From: CATQHS01 sp963422655
Lineage (GTDB): Bacteria; Actinomycetota; Acidimicrobiia; Acidimicrobiales; Aldehydirespiratoraceae
Length of the DNA: 64,000 nt
Direction of reading: 5' to 3'
Assembly (NCBI GenBank): GCA_963422655.1
Contig: OY730440.1
Location: 124,001 to 188,000, forward strand
In this document: piece by piece, positions 50,822-59,702 of the stretch
Position numbering within the stretch: the stretch's first letter is position 1
Layout: the number at the start of each line of letters is the position of its first letter
The notes under the pieces: model-generated
The model's input: the letters and a program-made list of their open reading frames with translations, nothing else
Database searches by the model: none
Told to the model about the DNA's origin: nothing
Position numbers and translations under genes: made by a program

Positions 50822-51703
50822 GTGACCGTTGCCGGTTCGGTCTGGGTCATCGGGGCCCGGCCCCGGACTCTCACCGTGGCGGTGGTGCCGGTAGCGGTGG
50901 GTGCGGCCGTGGTGGTGGGAGCCACCCCGGCCCCGCCGTGGTGGCGGGTCGGGCTGGCCTTGATCGTGGCCGTGACCCTCCAAGTCGGGGTGAACTTCGC
51001 CAACGACTACTCCGACGGGGTGCGGGGCACCGATGGCAGCGACCGGACCGGGCCTCGGCGTCTGGTGGGCTCGGGACTGGTGAAACCACACCTGGTGAAA
51101 CGGGCTGCGGTCGCCGCCTTCGGGGTGGCGGGCTCCGCCGGGGTGGCGCTGGCGGCGGTGGCGGGGTGGGAGCTGCTGGTCGTGGGCGCCTGCTGTTTGG
51201 TGGCCGGTTGGGCCTACACCGGTGGACCGTATCCGTACGGATATCTGGGACTCGGTGAGGTATTCGTGTTCGTGTTCTTCGGGTTGGTGGCCACGGTGGG
51301 CACGACCTACGTGCTGTTGGAGAGGATCGAAGGCTTGGCCGTGGTCAGTGCAGTGCCGGTCGGCCTGTGGGCGGCGGCGCTGCTGGTGGCCAACAACCTG
51401 CGGGACAGGCCGGGCGACGCCGCGGCTGGAAAGCAGACGCTGGCGGTGCGGATGGGTGACCGACCGACCCGGTGGTTCTACGTGGCCCTGCTGGTGGTGG
51501 CCTACGGGGTGGCGGTAGCCATCTCGTTGCCGGGCCGGGCCGGGTGGGCGGCGTTGGTCGGGGCTCCGATAGCGGTGACCGCGGCCCGGCCGGTACTGGC
51601 CGGAGCTTCGGGGCCGATGCTGGTTCAGACCCTGGTCGCCACCGGCCGCCTCCAGTTGGTGTCAGGACTGGGGATGGCGGCGGGCTTGGCCCTCACCGGC
51701 TGA
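50822..51703 (+). CDS. menA: 1,4-dihydroxy-2-naphthoate prenyltransferase MenA
   Basis: 293 residues from GTG 50822 (GARPRTLTVAVVPV at the start), nine or so membrane segments. Prenyl-diphosphate site NFANDYSDGVRGTD near 58 and second Asp motif NNLRDRPGDAAAGKQTLAVRMG near 190 are those of UbiA-family MenA. Makes demethylmenaquinone; MenG encoded convergently just downstream completes menaquinone. Confidence 0.92.
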   Translation: MTVAGSVWVIGARPRTLTVAVVPVAVGAAVVVGATPAPPWWRVGLALIVAVTLQVGVNFANDYSDGVRGTDGSDRTGPRRLVGSGLVKPHLVKRAAVAAFGVAGSAGVALAAVAGWELLVVGACCLVAGWAYTGGPYPYGYLGLGEVFVFVFFGLVATVGTTYVLLERIEGLAVVSAVPVGLWAAALLVANNLRDRPGDAAAGKQTLAVRMGDRPTRWFYVALLVVAYGVAVAISLPGRAGWAALVGAPIAVTAARPVLAGASGPMLVQTLVATGRLQLVSGLGMAAGLALTG

Positions 51704-51709
51704 TCGGTT

Positions 51710-52426
51710 CTACTGGCGGGTGGCAGTGAAGAGTTGGGCCCCCCCGCCGGTGAGTCGATAGTGGGCCACCCGGTGGAACCCGACTGCTCGCAGGCCGGCA
51801 CTCAGCTCCTCCGGCGCCGGCAGGTAGGCCAGCGACTGGGGGAGATACCGGTAAGCGGTCCTGTCCGACAGCAGCGAACCGATCCTCGGCACCACTTGGT
51901 TCAGGTAGAAGCGGTGCCCCCGACCCCACCAGCGGTGCGATGGTTGGCCGACCTCGAGCAGGGCGATGCGGCCACCAGGGCGGACCACCCGGGCCAGCTC
52001 GTGAAGGAAGGGCTCGATCTCGACCAGGTTGCGCAGCGCGAATCCGCAGGTGGCACCGTCGGCGGCCCGGTCGGGCACCGGCATATCGACTATGTCGGCA
52101 CAGACCAGCGGGGCCGAGCCTCGGGCCGCTCCGAGCATGCCCACCGAAAGATCGAGACCTATGGCCACGTGGCCCCGATCGGCGAGCTGGCGGCAGAAGT
52201 CGGCGGTCCCGCAGGCGCAGTCGAGGATCATCGACCCCGCAGGCAGGTTCAGGGCCTGTACCGTGCGTCGGCGCCACCGCCCGTCCAGTCCCAGGGTCAT
52301 GATGCGGTTGAGGAGTTCGTACCGGCCGGCGATGGCGTCGAACATCGACCGCACCGCCTGGCGTTTGGCCGTCTTGGAGGGGAGTTCGTCTCGGTCGGTG
52401 GTGGCGCGGGCAGTCGGGCCGCTCAC
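51710..52426 (-). CDS. menG: Demethylmenaquinone methyltransferase MenG/UbiE
   Basis: 238 residues from GTG 52426, which overlaps the stop codon of the upstream membrane protein (GTGA). MFDAIAGRYELLNRIMTLGLDGRWRRR near 28 and the SAM motif ILDCACGTADFCRQLADRG near 62 with GFALRNLVEIEPFLHE near 120 are UbiE/MenG signatures. Last step of menaquinone synthesis. The frame is open much further upstream, but that part lies over the membrane protein. Confidence 0.92.
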   Translation of the reverse strand: MSGPTARATTDRDELPSKTAKRQAVRSMFDAIAGRYELLNRIMTLGLDGRWRRRTVQALNLPAGSMILDCACGTADFCRQLADRGHVAIGLDLSVGMLGAARGSAPLVCADIVDMPVPDRAADGATCGFALRNLVEIEPFLHELARVVRPGGRIALLEVGQPSHRWWGRGHRFYLNQVVPRIGSLLSDRTAYRYLPQSLAYLPAPEELSAGLRAVGFHRVAHYRLTGGGAQLFTATRQ

Positions 52427-52818
52427 CGGAACCAGCGCTTCTGGTAGGCCCGGCTCTGGGGGTGCAGGAGCAGGGTCAGCAAGGCGATGTCGAACATCAA
52501 GCTGATCGGGTCGGCCAGAAGGCCCGATCCGTTCCGCACTACGTCCAGTACCCGTAGCAGCAGCGGGGCCGTGGCGGCGGCTATCCCGAGCCAGTAGGCC
52601 CAGCGCATTGCGTTGGCGATACCGTAGGCGGCGACGAGCTTGCCCACGACCACCAGCGCGATGTAGGCCACGGCCAGTATTCGCAGTCCGAACAGGGTGC
52701 CCCCCGGCACACCGGGGGTCAACCCGAAAAAAAGACCGCTGCCACCCTGGGTGTACATGAGGATCTGGGTCAGGTACAGGGTCTGGGGTTGACGGGAATT
52801 GACCCAAACTCGTTGCAT
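52423..52818 (-). CDS. Small integral membrane protein between mshD and menG
   Basis: 131 residues from ATG 52818. Three or four hydrophobic segments (about 37-57, 63-82 and 97-118) with a short N-terminal tail MQRVWVNSRQPQTLYLTQILMYTQGG. Family not recognised; such small proteins are common in this position and may support quinone or envelope functions. Eight bases downstream of mshD and overlapping menG, so the three genes form an operon. Confidence 0.65.
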   Translation of the reverse strand: MQRVWVNSRQPQTLYLTQILMYTQGGSGLFFGLTPGVPGGTLFGLRILAVAYIALVVVGKLVAAYGIANAMRWAYWLGIAAATAPLLLRVLDVVRNGSGLLADPISLMFDIALLTLLLHPQSRAYQKRWFR

Positions 52819-52826
52819 GGTTTCAC

Positions 52827-53534
52827 CTATGAGGGGTAGGTCACAGGATCGGCGGCGAGCCGGTAGGCCCGGTCGGTGTGGTGGTGCTCGAAGCCGATCT
52901 TGGCGTAGATGGCGTTGGCGGCATGATTGTCGGACTCCACGTAGAGCATGCCGTCCCGCAGCCCCCGGCCGGTCAGCCACTCCAGCCCGGCTCGGGTCAT
53001 GGGCGCGCCCAAGCCCCGACCGTGAAAATCGGGATCGATGGCGATCACGTAGATCTCACCGAGCGCCGGGTCGTGATCGGTGTGGATCTTGGTCCAGCAC
53101 AACCCCACCAGACGTTCATTTACGTGGTGCAGCCGTAAGCCTTCGGCGTCGAACCACTGCTCGTCCATGCGGTCCCGGACCGCTTCGGCGGTGAGTCCGC
53201 CCTGTTCGGGATGCCAGGCGAAGGCGCGGTTGTTGACCGTGACCAGATCGTCGATATCGGCCGGGGTAAAGGCTCGGGTGGCCAGAACCGGGCCCGGGAC
53301 CGGGAGCGAGCAGCGGAGCTGCCACAGGTCACGGTAGGGCTCGAAACCGAACCGGGCCGCGGTCTTGTCGTCGGTGCTGGTTACGGCTCTGATCCACAGT
53401 TGGGTCGTGCCCGGGTCGCCTCGGGCCACCGCCGTGGCCACAGCAGCCTCGAGCTCGGCCGGGTCGTGGTCTTCGGGTACCACGACCTGGGTCCCGAACT
53501 CTTCGGCCGGGGGGGAGGCGGACTCCAGCTCCAC
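52827..53534 (-). CDS. mshD: Mycothiol synthase (acetyltransferase) MshD
   Basis: About 235 residues from GTG 53534; TTG 53543 is also in frame but overlaps a TAGCGT -10. VNNRAFAWHPEQGGLTAEAVRDRM, LVGLCWTKIH, GEIYVIAIDPDFHGRGLGAPMTRAGLEWL and MLYVESDNHAANAIYAKIGF are close to MshD, which acetylates Cys-GlcN-Ins to make mycothiol. Known MshD proteins have two GNAT domains in about 300 residues; here the N-terminal one is reduced to about 85 residues. Confidence 0.85.
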   Translation of the reverse strand: MELESASPPAEEFGTQVVVPEDHDPAELEAAVATAVARGDPGTTQLWIRAVTSTDDKTAARFGFEPYRDLWQLRCSLPVPGPVLATRAFTPADIDDLVTVNNRAFAWHPEQGGLTAEAVRDRMDEQWFDAEGLRLHHVNERLVGLCWTKIHTDHDPALGEIYVIAIDPDFHGRGLGAPMTRAGLEWLTGRGLRDGMLYVESDNHAANAIYAKIGFEHHHTDRAYRLAADPVTYPS

Positions 53535-53542
53535 GTCGTTCA

Positions 53543-53548
53543 ACGCTA
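53543..53548 (-). promoter_or_regulatory. -10 element of the mshD operon (leaderless type)
   Basis: TAGCGT on the minus strand, eight bases before GTG 53534. Confidence 0.35.
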
Positions 53549-53586
53549 CCGGTTCGCTCCCGGGTGACGTGCGATGTTCTGGCGCG

Positions 53587-56500
53587 CTACTCGAACTCGG
53601 CCGAGGCGGCGCCGAGGCTGGAAGCGTTCTCCGACACGATCCGCCGGGTGGTGTCGTCGTAGCCGTCGCCGCGACGGGCGCGGATCTCCAGGGTCAAGTC
53701 GATGTCGGGGCCGAGCCGCCCGGTGACGTTCTCGAAGATCTGGCCGAGTTGTCTGATCCCTCTGATCGGGTCGAGGTCGAACCGGGCGTAGAACCGGGTC
53801 GGGGCCGGTGCCTCGGGGGCCGTCTCCGGGCCGGGCTCGGGCCCTGGCCCAATACTCGACCGCGGCCTACCGGACAGGGAACCCGAACCGTAACCCGGTT
53901 CTGGTGCCGGTCCGCTCGGTCCGGGAGGTTCGGCCGGCTCGGGTCCATGATCGGGGTGGATCAGCAGCCCACCGGCGACCGGATCGGTGTGCTGGGCGGT
54001 GACGAACCCCACCCAGGTCGTCCCGTCGTGGGCGGCCGCGTAACCGAAGGTCTCCCGAGCCCAGTCCAGGTTGGCCGTACCGTCGCTGACGGCGGCGGCC
54101 AACACCTCGAAGGAGGCCACTCGGGGCAGGTACGGATAGCGGGCGTAGTAGCTCCACAGATCACCGACGGAGACGTCGCCCCGCCGCGACCACAGGCCGA
54201 AGCGGTCGAGGTCGAGCCGCACCCTCACCCCGCTGTATCTGGCGATCAGCCTCTCCTCGGTGGCCAGCTTGCGGCTGATCCGATCAGCGAGCCCCCCGGC
54301 CGATGTAGCCCGGATCGTGTGCCAGTCGATGTCGGGAGTGCCCGGCGTCTGGTCGGGGACCAGCACCAAGGTGAAGGCCTCGGCGATGAGGCTGTCGACT
54401 TGCTGTGAGGTCTCCTCATGTCTGGTTCGGGCCTGCTTGTGCTGCTGAACGCTGAGATCGAGCTCCTCACGATCGTCGAGGATCGAGCCCCAAGCCAGGT
54501 ACGACCGGACAGCCCCCCGCAGTTCGTCGAGCCGGTTGGCGGCCGCGGCCACGAACACCACCAGATTGCGGTTCACCCGGGGCCCGCTGTCGCGCTGGGC
54601 CAGGATCCGGGCCGCCAGCGTCACGGCCGGGGAGTTGGCGTCGTTGACCGAGTGGGTGACAGCGGGGGCCAGCACCACCAGCCGTGCCCCACTGTCGTCG
54701 TCGGCAACGTCACCGGGCCCTTCGGCGAAGACTTGGACCGCGCTGAAATTGCCCCGGCCGGGCTGCTTGGCGATCCGTTTGCGCACCTCGTCGTCGGCGT
54801 CGAGCTCGGAGTAGCCACCGGCCCGTTCGGCCGCCACCCGGATCACGTTGGGCTGCAGCGCGAACCAGTAGTACCGGTCCCGGTCCACGTAGAGATGAGT
54901 GGCCTGGCCCGACAGCCGGCGGAGAGCGTCGGTGAACTGACCGACCGGTTCTCCGGGCTGTACGCAGCCCAGCACCACCGACTCGAGGTCGAGGCCCCGC
55001 GAGCTCTGGTGACCGCTGGTGGCGGCCTCGTACGGGGCCGAGCGCAGGTAGATGGCCCGAGCCACCCGTCGGGTGGCCGACAGCCGCCCGAAGTGGGTGT
55101 TCTCGTTGTCCATGCGCAGGGTCAGGGCGTTGGGGCCGTCCACGTCGGATTTGATCACCGAGTCCCAGTTCTCGCTGAGATACTTCCTCATCTCGCTCAC
55201 CAGCGCGCCGGAGTCCATGGGCAGGTTGCCGGGCATGATCAGCAGGGACTGGTCGCCCCGCTGCCAGAGCTGAGAGATGGTCAGAGCCATCAACCGCAGC
55301 ACCCCCCGGGTGCGCTGGAACTTGTCGAGGGCGGACCAGTCACCGAAGAGCCGGTCGAACAACTCGGGGTGGATGGGGTAGGACCGCTCCATGCGCTGCC
55401 GATAGCTGGCCTCGCCCGTTACGGAGGGGAAGTCATCGGGATGACTCCGGTACATCTCGCTGAAGGCCCGGATCACCCCGTCTCGGACCCGGGCCCGGTC
55501 GGCGCCGACCGGGTCGAATAATCGGCGTCGGACGATCTCGAAGCTTTCGTCGGGGGCAGCCGGCTGCCACTGAGCCGCGGTGCGGGTGACCACGTTCTTG
55601 AGCTTCTCCAGGGCGGTGCGGCCCCGGTCGCCGCCCACCTCGATAACCGAGGAGGGGATCGACACCAGCACCACCACGTCGGTGGCGGCCGCGGCCGCTT
55701 CGGTGAGGGCTTGGGCGAAGGTGAACTGGGTATCGAAGTCGCCACCGGCCAGCCGGGGGCCGTCGTCGCCGTCGCGGAGCTGACGGGCGTAAGCCACCCA
55801 CTCGTCGATCAGCACCACGGCTGGGCCGAACTGCTCGAACAGCGTTCTGAGGGCGGCACCGGGGTTGGTACCGGCCTCGTCGTCGCGGCGGACCAGCTCG
55901 TAGCCGGCCCGGCCGCCGAGCTGATGGGCCAAACGGCCCCACAGGGTGTGGAGGTGGCAACCGTCGGGGGTGGGTTCCGGGGCGGCCGGTGAGATCTTCT
56001 GGCCTACCAGCACGGCCCGATTCATCCGGTCGGGCAGTTCCAGCCCCTCGGCGGCCAGCAGCTCTCCCACCCCGGGCAGGTGGTGGACGGCCGACCCCGA
56101 GGCCAGATGGTACAAAGCGATGAGGCTGTGCGTCTTGCCTCCGCCGAAGTTGGTCTGCAGCTCGATCACCGGGTCGCCGCCGCCCCCGCTCAGCCGGCGG
56201 GCCGCGCCCGCCAGCAGGTCCTGTAGGCCCTGAGTGAGGTAGGTGCGGGCGAAGAAGGCTCTGGGGTCCTGGTATTCCTCGTCGGCTCCGCCCCGGGCTA
56301 CTTCGTGCAGGTCGGCGGCGAACTCGGCTTGATCGAAACGTCCGGTCCGCACGTCGTCGTGGGGGGTGATGATGTCTCGCCACGGGGTGAGACCGGCCTG
56401 GGGCTGCCCGGCGGTGGGCCGGGCTGCTATCTTGCGGTGCTCAGAGCGCGACTCTTCCTCCACCACTTGGCGTATCAGGTCGCGGCGGAGGGTCCGGATC

Positions 56501-56880
56501 TGTTGGCGCGCCGAGTGGTCGCTGCCGAACGCCTCCAGCAGTCGCTCCATGGAGTCGAGGAAGCGGACGGTGTCGTCGCTGGAGAACGAGCGTTGATGGG
56601 CCCAGCCGTTACGGGCCTCGGCCGCCTCGAAGACCAGCGAGCGGACGGCGGGACCGAACCCGTGACTGAACACCTCGTTCCAGGTGGCCTTGACGGCGTT
56701 GAGCAGGAAGGCCACGTCGTGGGTGGTGGGGTCGGGTCGGGGCTTGTGTAATCGCTGGTTGACGGCATCGAGCCAGTTGGTGCCGAAGAACCCGGTCCAG
56801 GTCTGCACGCAGGGCGCTTCGAGGCCGTCGCGCAGTAGGTCGAGGGCCTTGCCTATGCGGTCGTTGTTGGTGACGGCCAT
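53587..56880 (-). CDS. DUF499 ATPase with N-terminal HEPN domain (BREX-like unit)
   Basis: 1097 residues. Residues 1-110 form a Swt1-type HEPN domain with R90-x4-H95 (RNGWAHQ). The ATPase part has Walker A FGGGKTHSLIAL near 245 and an acidic Walker B-like VVLIDEWVAYARQL near 352; VSIPSSVIEVGGDRGR and MALTISQLWQRGD follow. A Pro/Gly-rich linker near 980-1030 leads to a C-terminal DUF499-type end. Large DUF499 ATPases include BrxC/PglY of BREX phage-defence systems. It starts 18 bases after the methyltransferase stop. Codon use and GC are like the neighbours. Confidence 0.85.
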   Translation of the reverse strand: MAVTNNDRIGKALDLLRDGLEAPCVQTWTGFFGTNWLDAVNQRLHKPRPDPTTHDVAFLLNAVKATWNEVFSHGFGPAVRSLVFEAAEARNGWAHQRSFSSDDTVRFLDSMERLLEAFGSDHSARQQIRTLRRDLIRQVVEEESRSEHRKIAARPTAGQPQAGLTPWRDIITPHDDVRTGRFDQAEFAADLHEVARGGADEEYQDPRAFFARTYLTQGLQDLLAGAARRLSGGGGDPVIELQTNFGGGKTHSLIALYHLASGSAVHHLPGVGELLAAEGLELPDRMNRAVLVGQKISPAAPEPTPDGCHLHTLWGRLAHQLGGRAGYELVRRDDEAGTNPGAALRTLFEQFGPAVVLIDEWVAYARQLRDGDDGPRLAGGDFDTQFTFAQALTEAAAAATDVVVLVSIPSSVIEVGGDRGRTALEKLKNVVTRTAAQWQPAAPDESFEIVRRRLFDPVGADRARVRDGVIRAFSEMYRSHPDDFPSVTGEASYRQRMERSYPIHPELFDRLFGDWSALDKFQRTRGVLRLMALTISQLWQRGDQSLLIMPGNLPMDSGALVSEMRKYLSENWDSVIKSDVDGPNALTLRMDNENTHFGRLSATRRVARAIYLRSAPYEAATSGHQSSRGLDLESVVLGCVQPGEPVGQFTDALRRLSGQATHLYVDRDRYYWFALQPNVIRVAAERAGGYSELDADDEVRKRIAKQPGRGNFSAVQVFAEGPGDVADDDSGARLVVLAPAVTHSVNDANSPAVTLAARILAQRDSGPRVNRNLVVFVAAAANRLDELRGAVRSYLAWGSILDDREELDLSVQQHKQARTRHEETSQQVDSLIAEAFTLVLVPDQTPGTPDIDWHTIRATSAGGLADRISRKLATEERLIARYSGVRVRLDLDRFGLWSRRGDVSVGDLWSYYARYPYLPRVASFEVLAAAVSDGTANLDWARETFGYAAAHDGTTWVGFVTAQHTDPVAGGLLIHPDHGPEPAEPPGPSGPAPEPGYGSGSLSGRPRSSIGPGPEPGPETAPEAPAPTRFYARFDLDPIRGIRQLGQIFENVTGRLGPDIDLTLEIRARRGDGYDDTTRRIVSENASSLGAASAEFE

Positions 56881-56898
56881 GCAAGCGGTCCGGTTCGG

Positions 56899-59676
56899 TC
56901 AGTCGTTGTCGTCGCGGCCCAGCTCGAGCTGGTCGACGTCGCCGCCGCGGTGGGTGGTGAGGTCGGGCCAAGCGGTGATGAGGGCGTTGTAGTGAAGGGC
57001 GTCGCCGGTGCGGTTGGCTCGGCTGGCTTTGTGGTGCAGCAGGTAGGAAAGTTGACGAGCCCGATGGCCCGCCCCCTCGAACCGGTGCAACAGCCGGGCC
57101 GCTTCGGTTTGGGATCTCTCCAGCGCCGCGACCAGAAGGTGGGTGGCTTCCCACACAGTGGGGCGGTGCCCGGGGGATGGTGATCGGTCGGGATCGAGTT
57201 GGTAGCGCTCGTAGAGTTCTTGGCGTTCGAAGAGCTGGAACCGGCCGGTGTGGGCCGCGCCGATGCCGGACCGTTCGATGCCGGCCACCGAGGTGTTCTT
57301 GGCTCGAGCCAGGTTGTCGGCGTCGCCGGCCGGGCCGGGCCGGTAGCCGTGCTGGGCGTACCAAGTGAGGGCGAAGCGGCTGGCCGGGTCGAGGTCGGCT
57401 TCGGAGCCGTCCAGTATCTCGCCCAGTACCTCGTTGATGATCCCCAGGGCCTCTCGCACTGTCATGGTCGACCCGTCGGTCTCGATCACCCGGGCGTAGC
57501 GGGAGAACACCCTCATGCCCGGCCCGATAGCCGATTGGGGCAGATCGACGGGGGCGATGTTGCCGGACTGCAGCACCTGGATCGCTTCGGGTAGCTCGGC
57601 TCTCAGCGCGGCCAGGAGCTGGCCGCGGGCCGCGGCCGGAGCCGACCGGGGTCGGGGTCGGCAGGCCAGCACGATCGATGAGGCCAAGGCGTTGGATCCG
57701 AGTGCTCGCATTCGGTTGGCCATCTCGGTGCGCAGAGGCCAGGTCGCGCTCACCTGGAGCCCGGCGTCGACCACGGCCTGCAGGAAGGTATCCCAACCGG
57801 TGGAGCGGACCCGACCCTCGCTGGTCTCGGTGGCTTTGTAGGCGTAGAAGACGGTGGCCGGCACATCGGGGGACTGGGCTCGGGCCAGCTCGGCCATGAA
57901 AGTAGCCATGCCCGACTCGAAGTGGGCCTCGGCTGCCGGTTTCGACTCGGCCCGGTAGCGGTTGGCGATCAGTTCGTCGGTCTTGGGGGTGAGCAGGGTG
58001 GCGCACTCGTCGGGCCAGATGCCGGCCAGGTTGCGCCGCAGCCATACGTAGAAGAAATCCGATATGTCCGAGTAGGGAACGGCGTCGTAATAGGGAGGGT
58101 CGGTGGAGACGATCACCTCGGCACATTCCCGGACCCGGGTCCGGGCGTCGCTCTGGGTCACCAGCGCAGTGCCTTGGGCCGGCAGCGCCGCTACCACCTT
58201 GCGGACCCAGTTCAACATTGAAATCCAACTGCCGGTACTCGACGAGAACGGGTTGGTCTCGGCGTAGTCCCATGTCATGGGGATGGCCTGGCGGCCGAAC
58301 GTGCTGCGTATTTTCTCTGTGGAGTTGCTCCAAGTGCAGATGGCCGACCAGAAGTCGGCGCACTTGTCGATCACGAAGGCCAGGTAGGTGACCACCGCGT
58401 CGCCATAGGCGGTCGCCCCCGAGCCCCCGGCCCGCAACCGGACGCCGTCGCGGTCAAGGCCGGCCGCCACCGCATCGCCGGCGACCCGGTCCCCGACTTC
58501 GGCGAGCAGGTCGGAGAAAGTGGTCAACGCCGTCAACTGACGAGAGGTGAACAACTTCCACCACTCGTCAAGGCCGTAGCGCGGAGTGCCCATATATTGC
58601 GAGTGATCCGACATCCTCCCTAACGGGAGTTCATTGGGCAGGTCACAATTGATTACTTGCCCGTGATGCGACTCGGCCGGGCAGTACGTCCGCATTCGGT
58701 CACCTTCGGCCACCACCGCCATGAGGGCCTGGCCCATACGACCGGCTCGGGCCTCGGCCTTGATGTAGTGGCCGGGTATGGCCGCACCGGTGGCGATGCA
58801 GGTGCCGTTGCCCCCTTTGACGGTCCGCGGGTGCGAGGGCGTCCCGTCGTAATGGACGGCGTAGCTGATGGTCCGCGCCGTCCGGTCGACGATCGGTTCG
58901 ATCCACACCAAGGGCTTGCCGGGTCTTCGAGCCAGCACCCACGAGGCCACCAGCGGTACCGGTGCGGCCCAGGCCGGGTCCGGTGAGGTCACGGTGCGGG
59001 CCCAGATCCAGGCAATGGGGGTGAGCGGCCGGCCGTTTGGTCCGGTGGCGTCGGGGTAGAGGTGCCCGATCCGGGCCCGGGCCTCGGCGAGCATCCAGCG
59101 GCCGTAGGCTTCGATGTCGGCGGCCAAGCCCTGAGCCCGTTCCCAAGTGGCGAGAGCGGTGCCGACGCCGGGGTGCACCGGAGGGCGACCGGCGAACCGG
59201 GGCGGGATCTCCAGCATGGCCCGCTGGATCAGTACCGCCACCGGGTTCAGGTCACCGCAGCGCGCCTCCAAGCCCAGCCTCTGGGCTTCCAGCGGGATGG
59301 CCCCACCCCCGCCGAAGGGGTCGAGAACGGGGGGGGGGGGGGGGTCAGTGAAGCAACGGTCGATCTCGGCTCGGGCCTCGGCCAGCACACCGGCATCGTT
59401 GGAACTCTCCCACACCACCAGCCGCTCCAGGATCGAGAACAGCCGCTTGCGCTCCACCTCCTGCTCGTGGGGGCTCAGCGCCGGATCGCTTGAGGGGTCG
59501 TCCACCAGCGAGGCCCACAGCACAGCCCGGGCCGCGGCCAGCGGCCGGCGAGCCCACCACAGATGCAGCGTTGAGGGATGCCCGTGACGGATGCTCTTCT
59601 CCCGAGCCGCCGCCGCGTTGACGGCCTCCAGCGGCAGGGCCACCTCGATCAGCTTCCGCTTCGCTGCTGTCACCAC
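56899..59676 (-). CDS. DUF1156 DNA methyltransferase (PglX-like), phase-variable tract
   Basis: 925 residues from GTG 59676 (TTG 59682 is an alternative start). KRKLIEVALPLEAVNAAAAREKS and HLWWARRPLAAARAVLWASL form the DUF1156 start. Motif I is LDPFGGGGAIPLEAQRLG at about 118, motif IV is STDPPYYDAVPYSD near 524, which fits N6-adenine or N4-cytosine methylation. Directly before motif I, residues 112-116 are five prolines coded by part of a 16-base C run. DUF1156 enzymes are the PglX type of some BREX systems. A broken helicase gene lies immediately upstream, the ATPase gene downstream. Confidence 0.87.
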   Translation of the reverse strand: MVTAAKRKLIEVALPLEAVNAAAAREKSIRHGHPSTLHLWWARRPLAAARAVLWASLVDDPSSDPALSPHEQEVERKRLFSILERLVVWESSNDAGVLAEARAEIDRCFTDPPPPPVLDPFGGGGAIPLEAQRLGLEARCGDLNPVAVLIQRAMLEIPPRFAGRPPVHPGVGTALATWERAQGLAADIEAYGRWMLAEARARIGHLYPDATGPNGRPLTPIAWIWARTVTSPDPAWAAPVPLVASWVLARRPGKPLVWIEPIVDRTARTISYAVHYDGTPSHPRTVKGGNGTCIATGAAIPGHYIKAEARAGRMGQALMAVVAEGDRMRTYCPAESHHGQVINCDLPNELPLGRMSDHSQYMGTPRYGLDEWWKLFTSRQLTALTTFSDLLAEVGDRVAGDAVAAGLDRDGVRLRAGGSGATAYGDAVVTYLAFVIDKCADFWSAICTWSNSTEKIRSTFGRQAIPMTWDYAETNPFSSSTGSWISMLNWVRKVVAALPAQGTALVTQSDARTRVRECAEVIVSTDPPYYDAVPYSDISDFFYVWLRRNLAGIWPDECATLLTPKTDELIANRYRAESKPAAEAHFESGMATFMAELARAQSPDVPATVFYAYKATETSEGRVRSTGWDTFLQAVVDAGLQVSATWPLRTEMANRMRALGSNALASSIVLACRPRPRSAPAAARGQLLAALRAELPEAIQVLQSGNIAPVDLPQSAIGPGMRVFSRYARVIETDGSTMTVREALGIINEVLGEILDGSEADLDPASRFALTWYAQHGYRPGPAGDADNLARAKNTSVAGIERSGIGAAHTGRFQLFERQELYERYQLDPDRSPSPGHRPTVWEATHLLVAALERSQTEAARLLHRFEGAGHRARQLSYLLHHKASRANRTGDALHYNALITAWPDLTTHRGGDVDQLELGRDDND
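59329..59344. repeat. Homopolymeric tract of 16 G (16 C on the coding strand)
   Basis: Sixteen consecutive G on the plus strand inside the methyltransferase gene, coding the last base of Asp111 and five Pro. Gain or loss of one or two bases shifts the frame just before the SAM-binding motif. Length 16 keeps the frame open, so the sequenced state is ON. Confidence 0.95.
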
Positions 59677-59702
59677 AACCAAGCCTTACCAGGTCCGGGC
59701 GT

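Noticed and set aside
59329..59344. Poly-G tract as a mere sequencing artefact
   Set aside because: Cannot be excluded, but the length keeps the frame open and family members have a proline stretch at this point, so it is reported as real with that caution.
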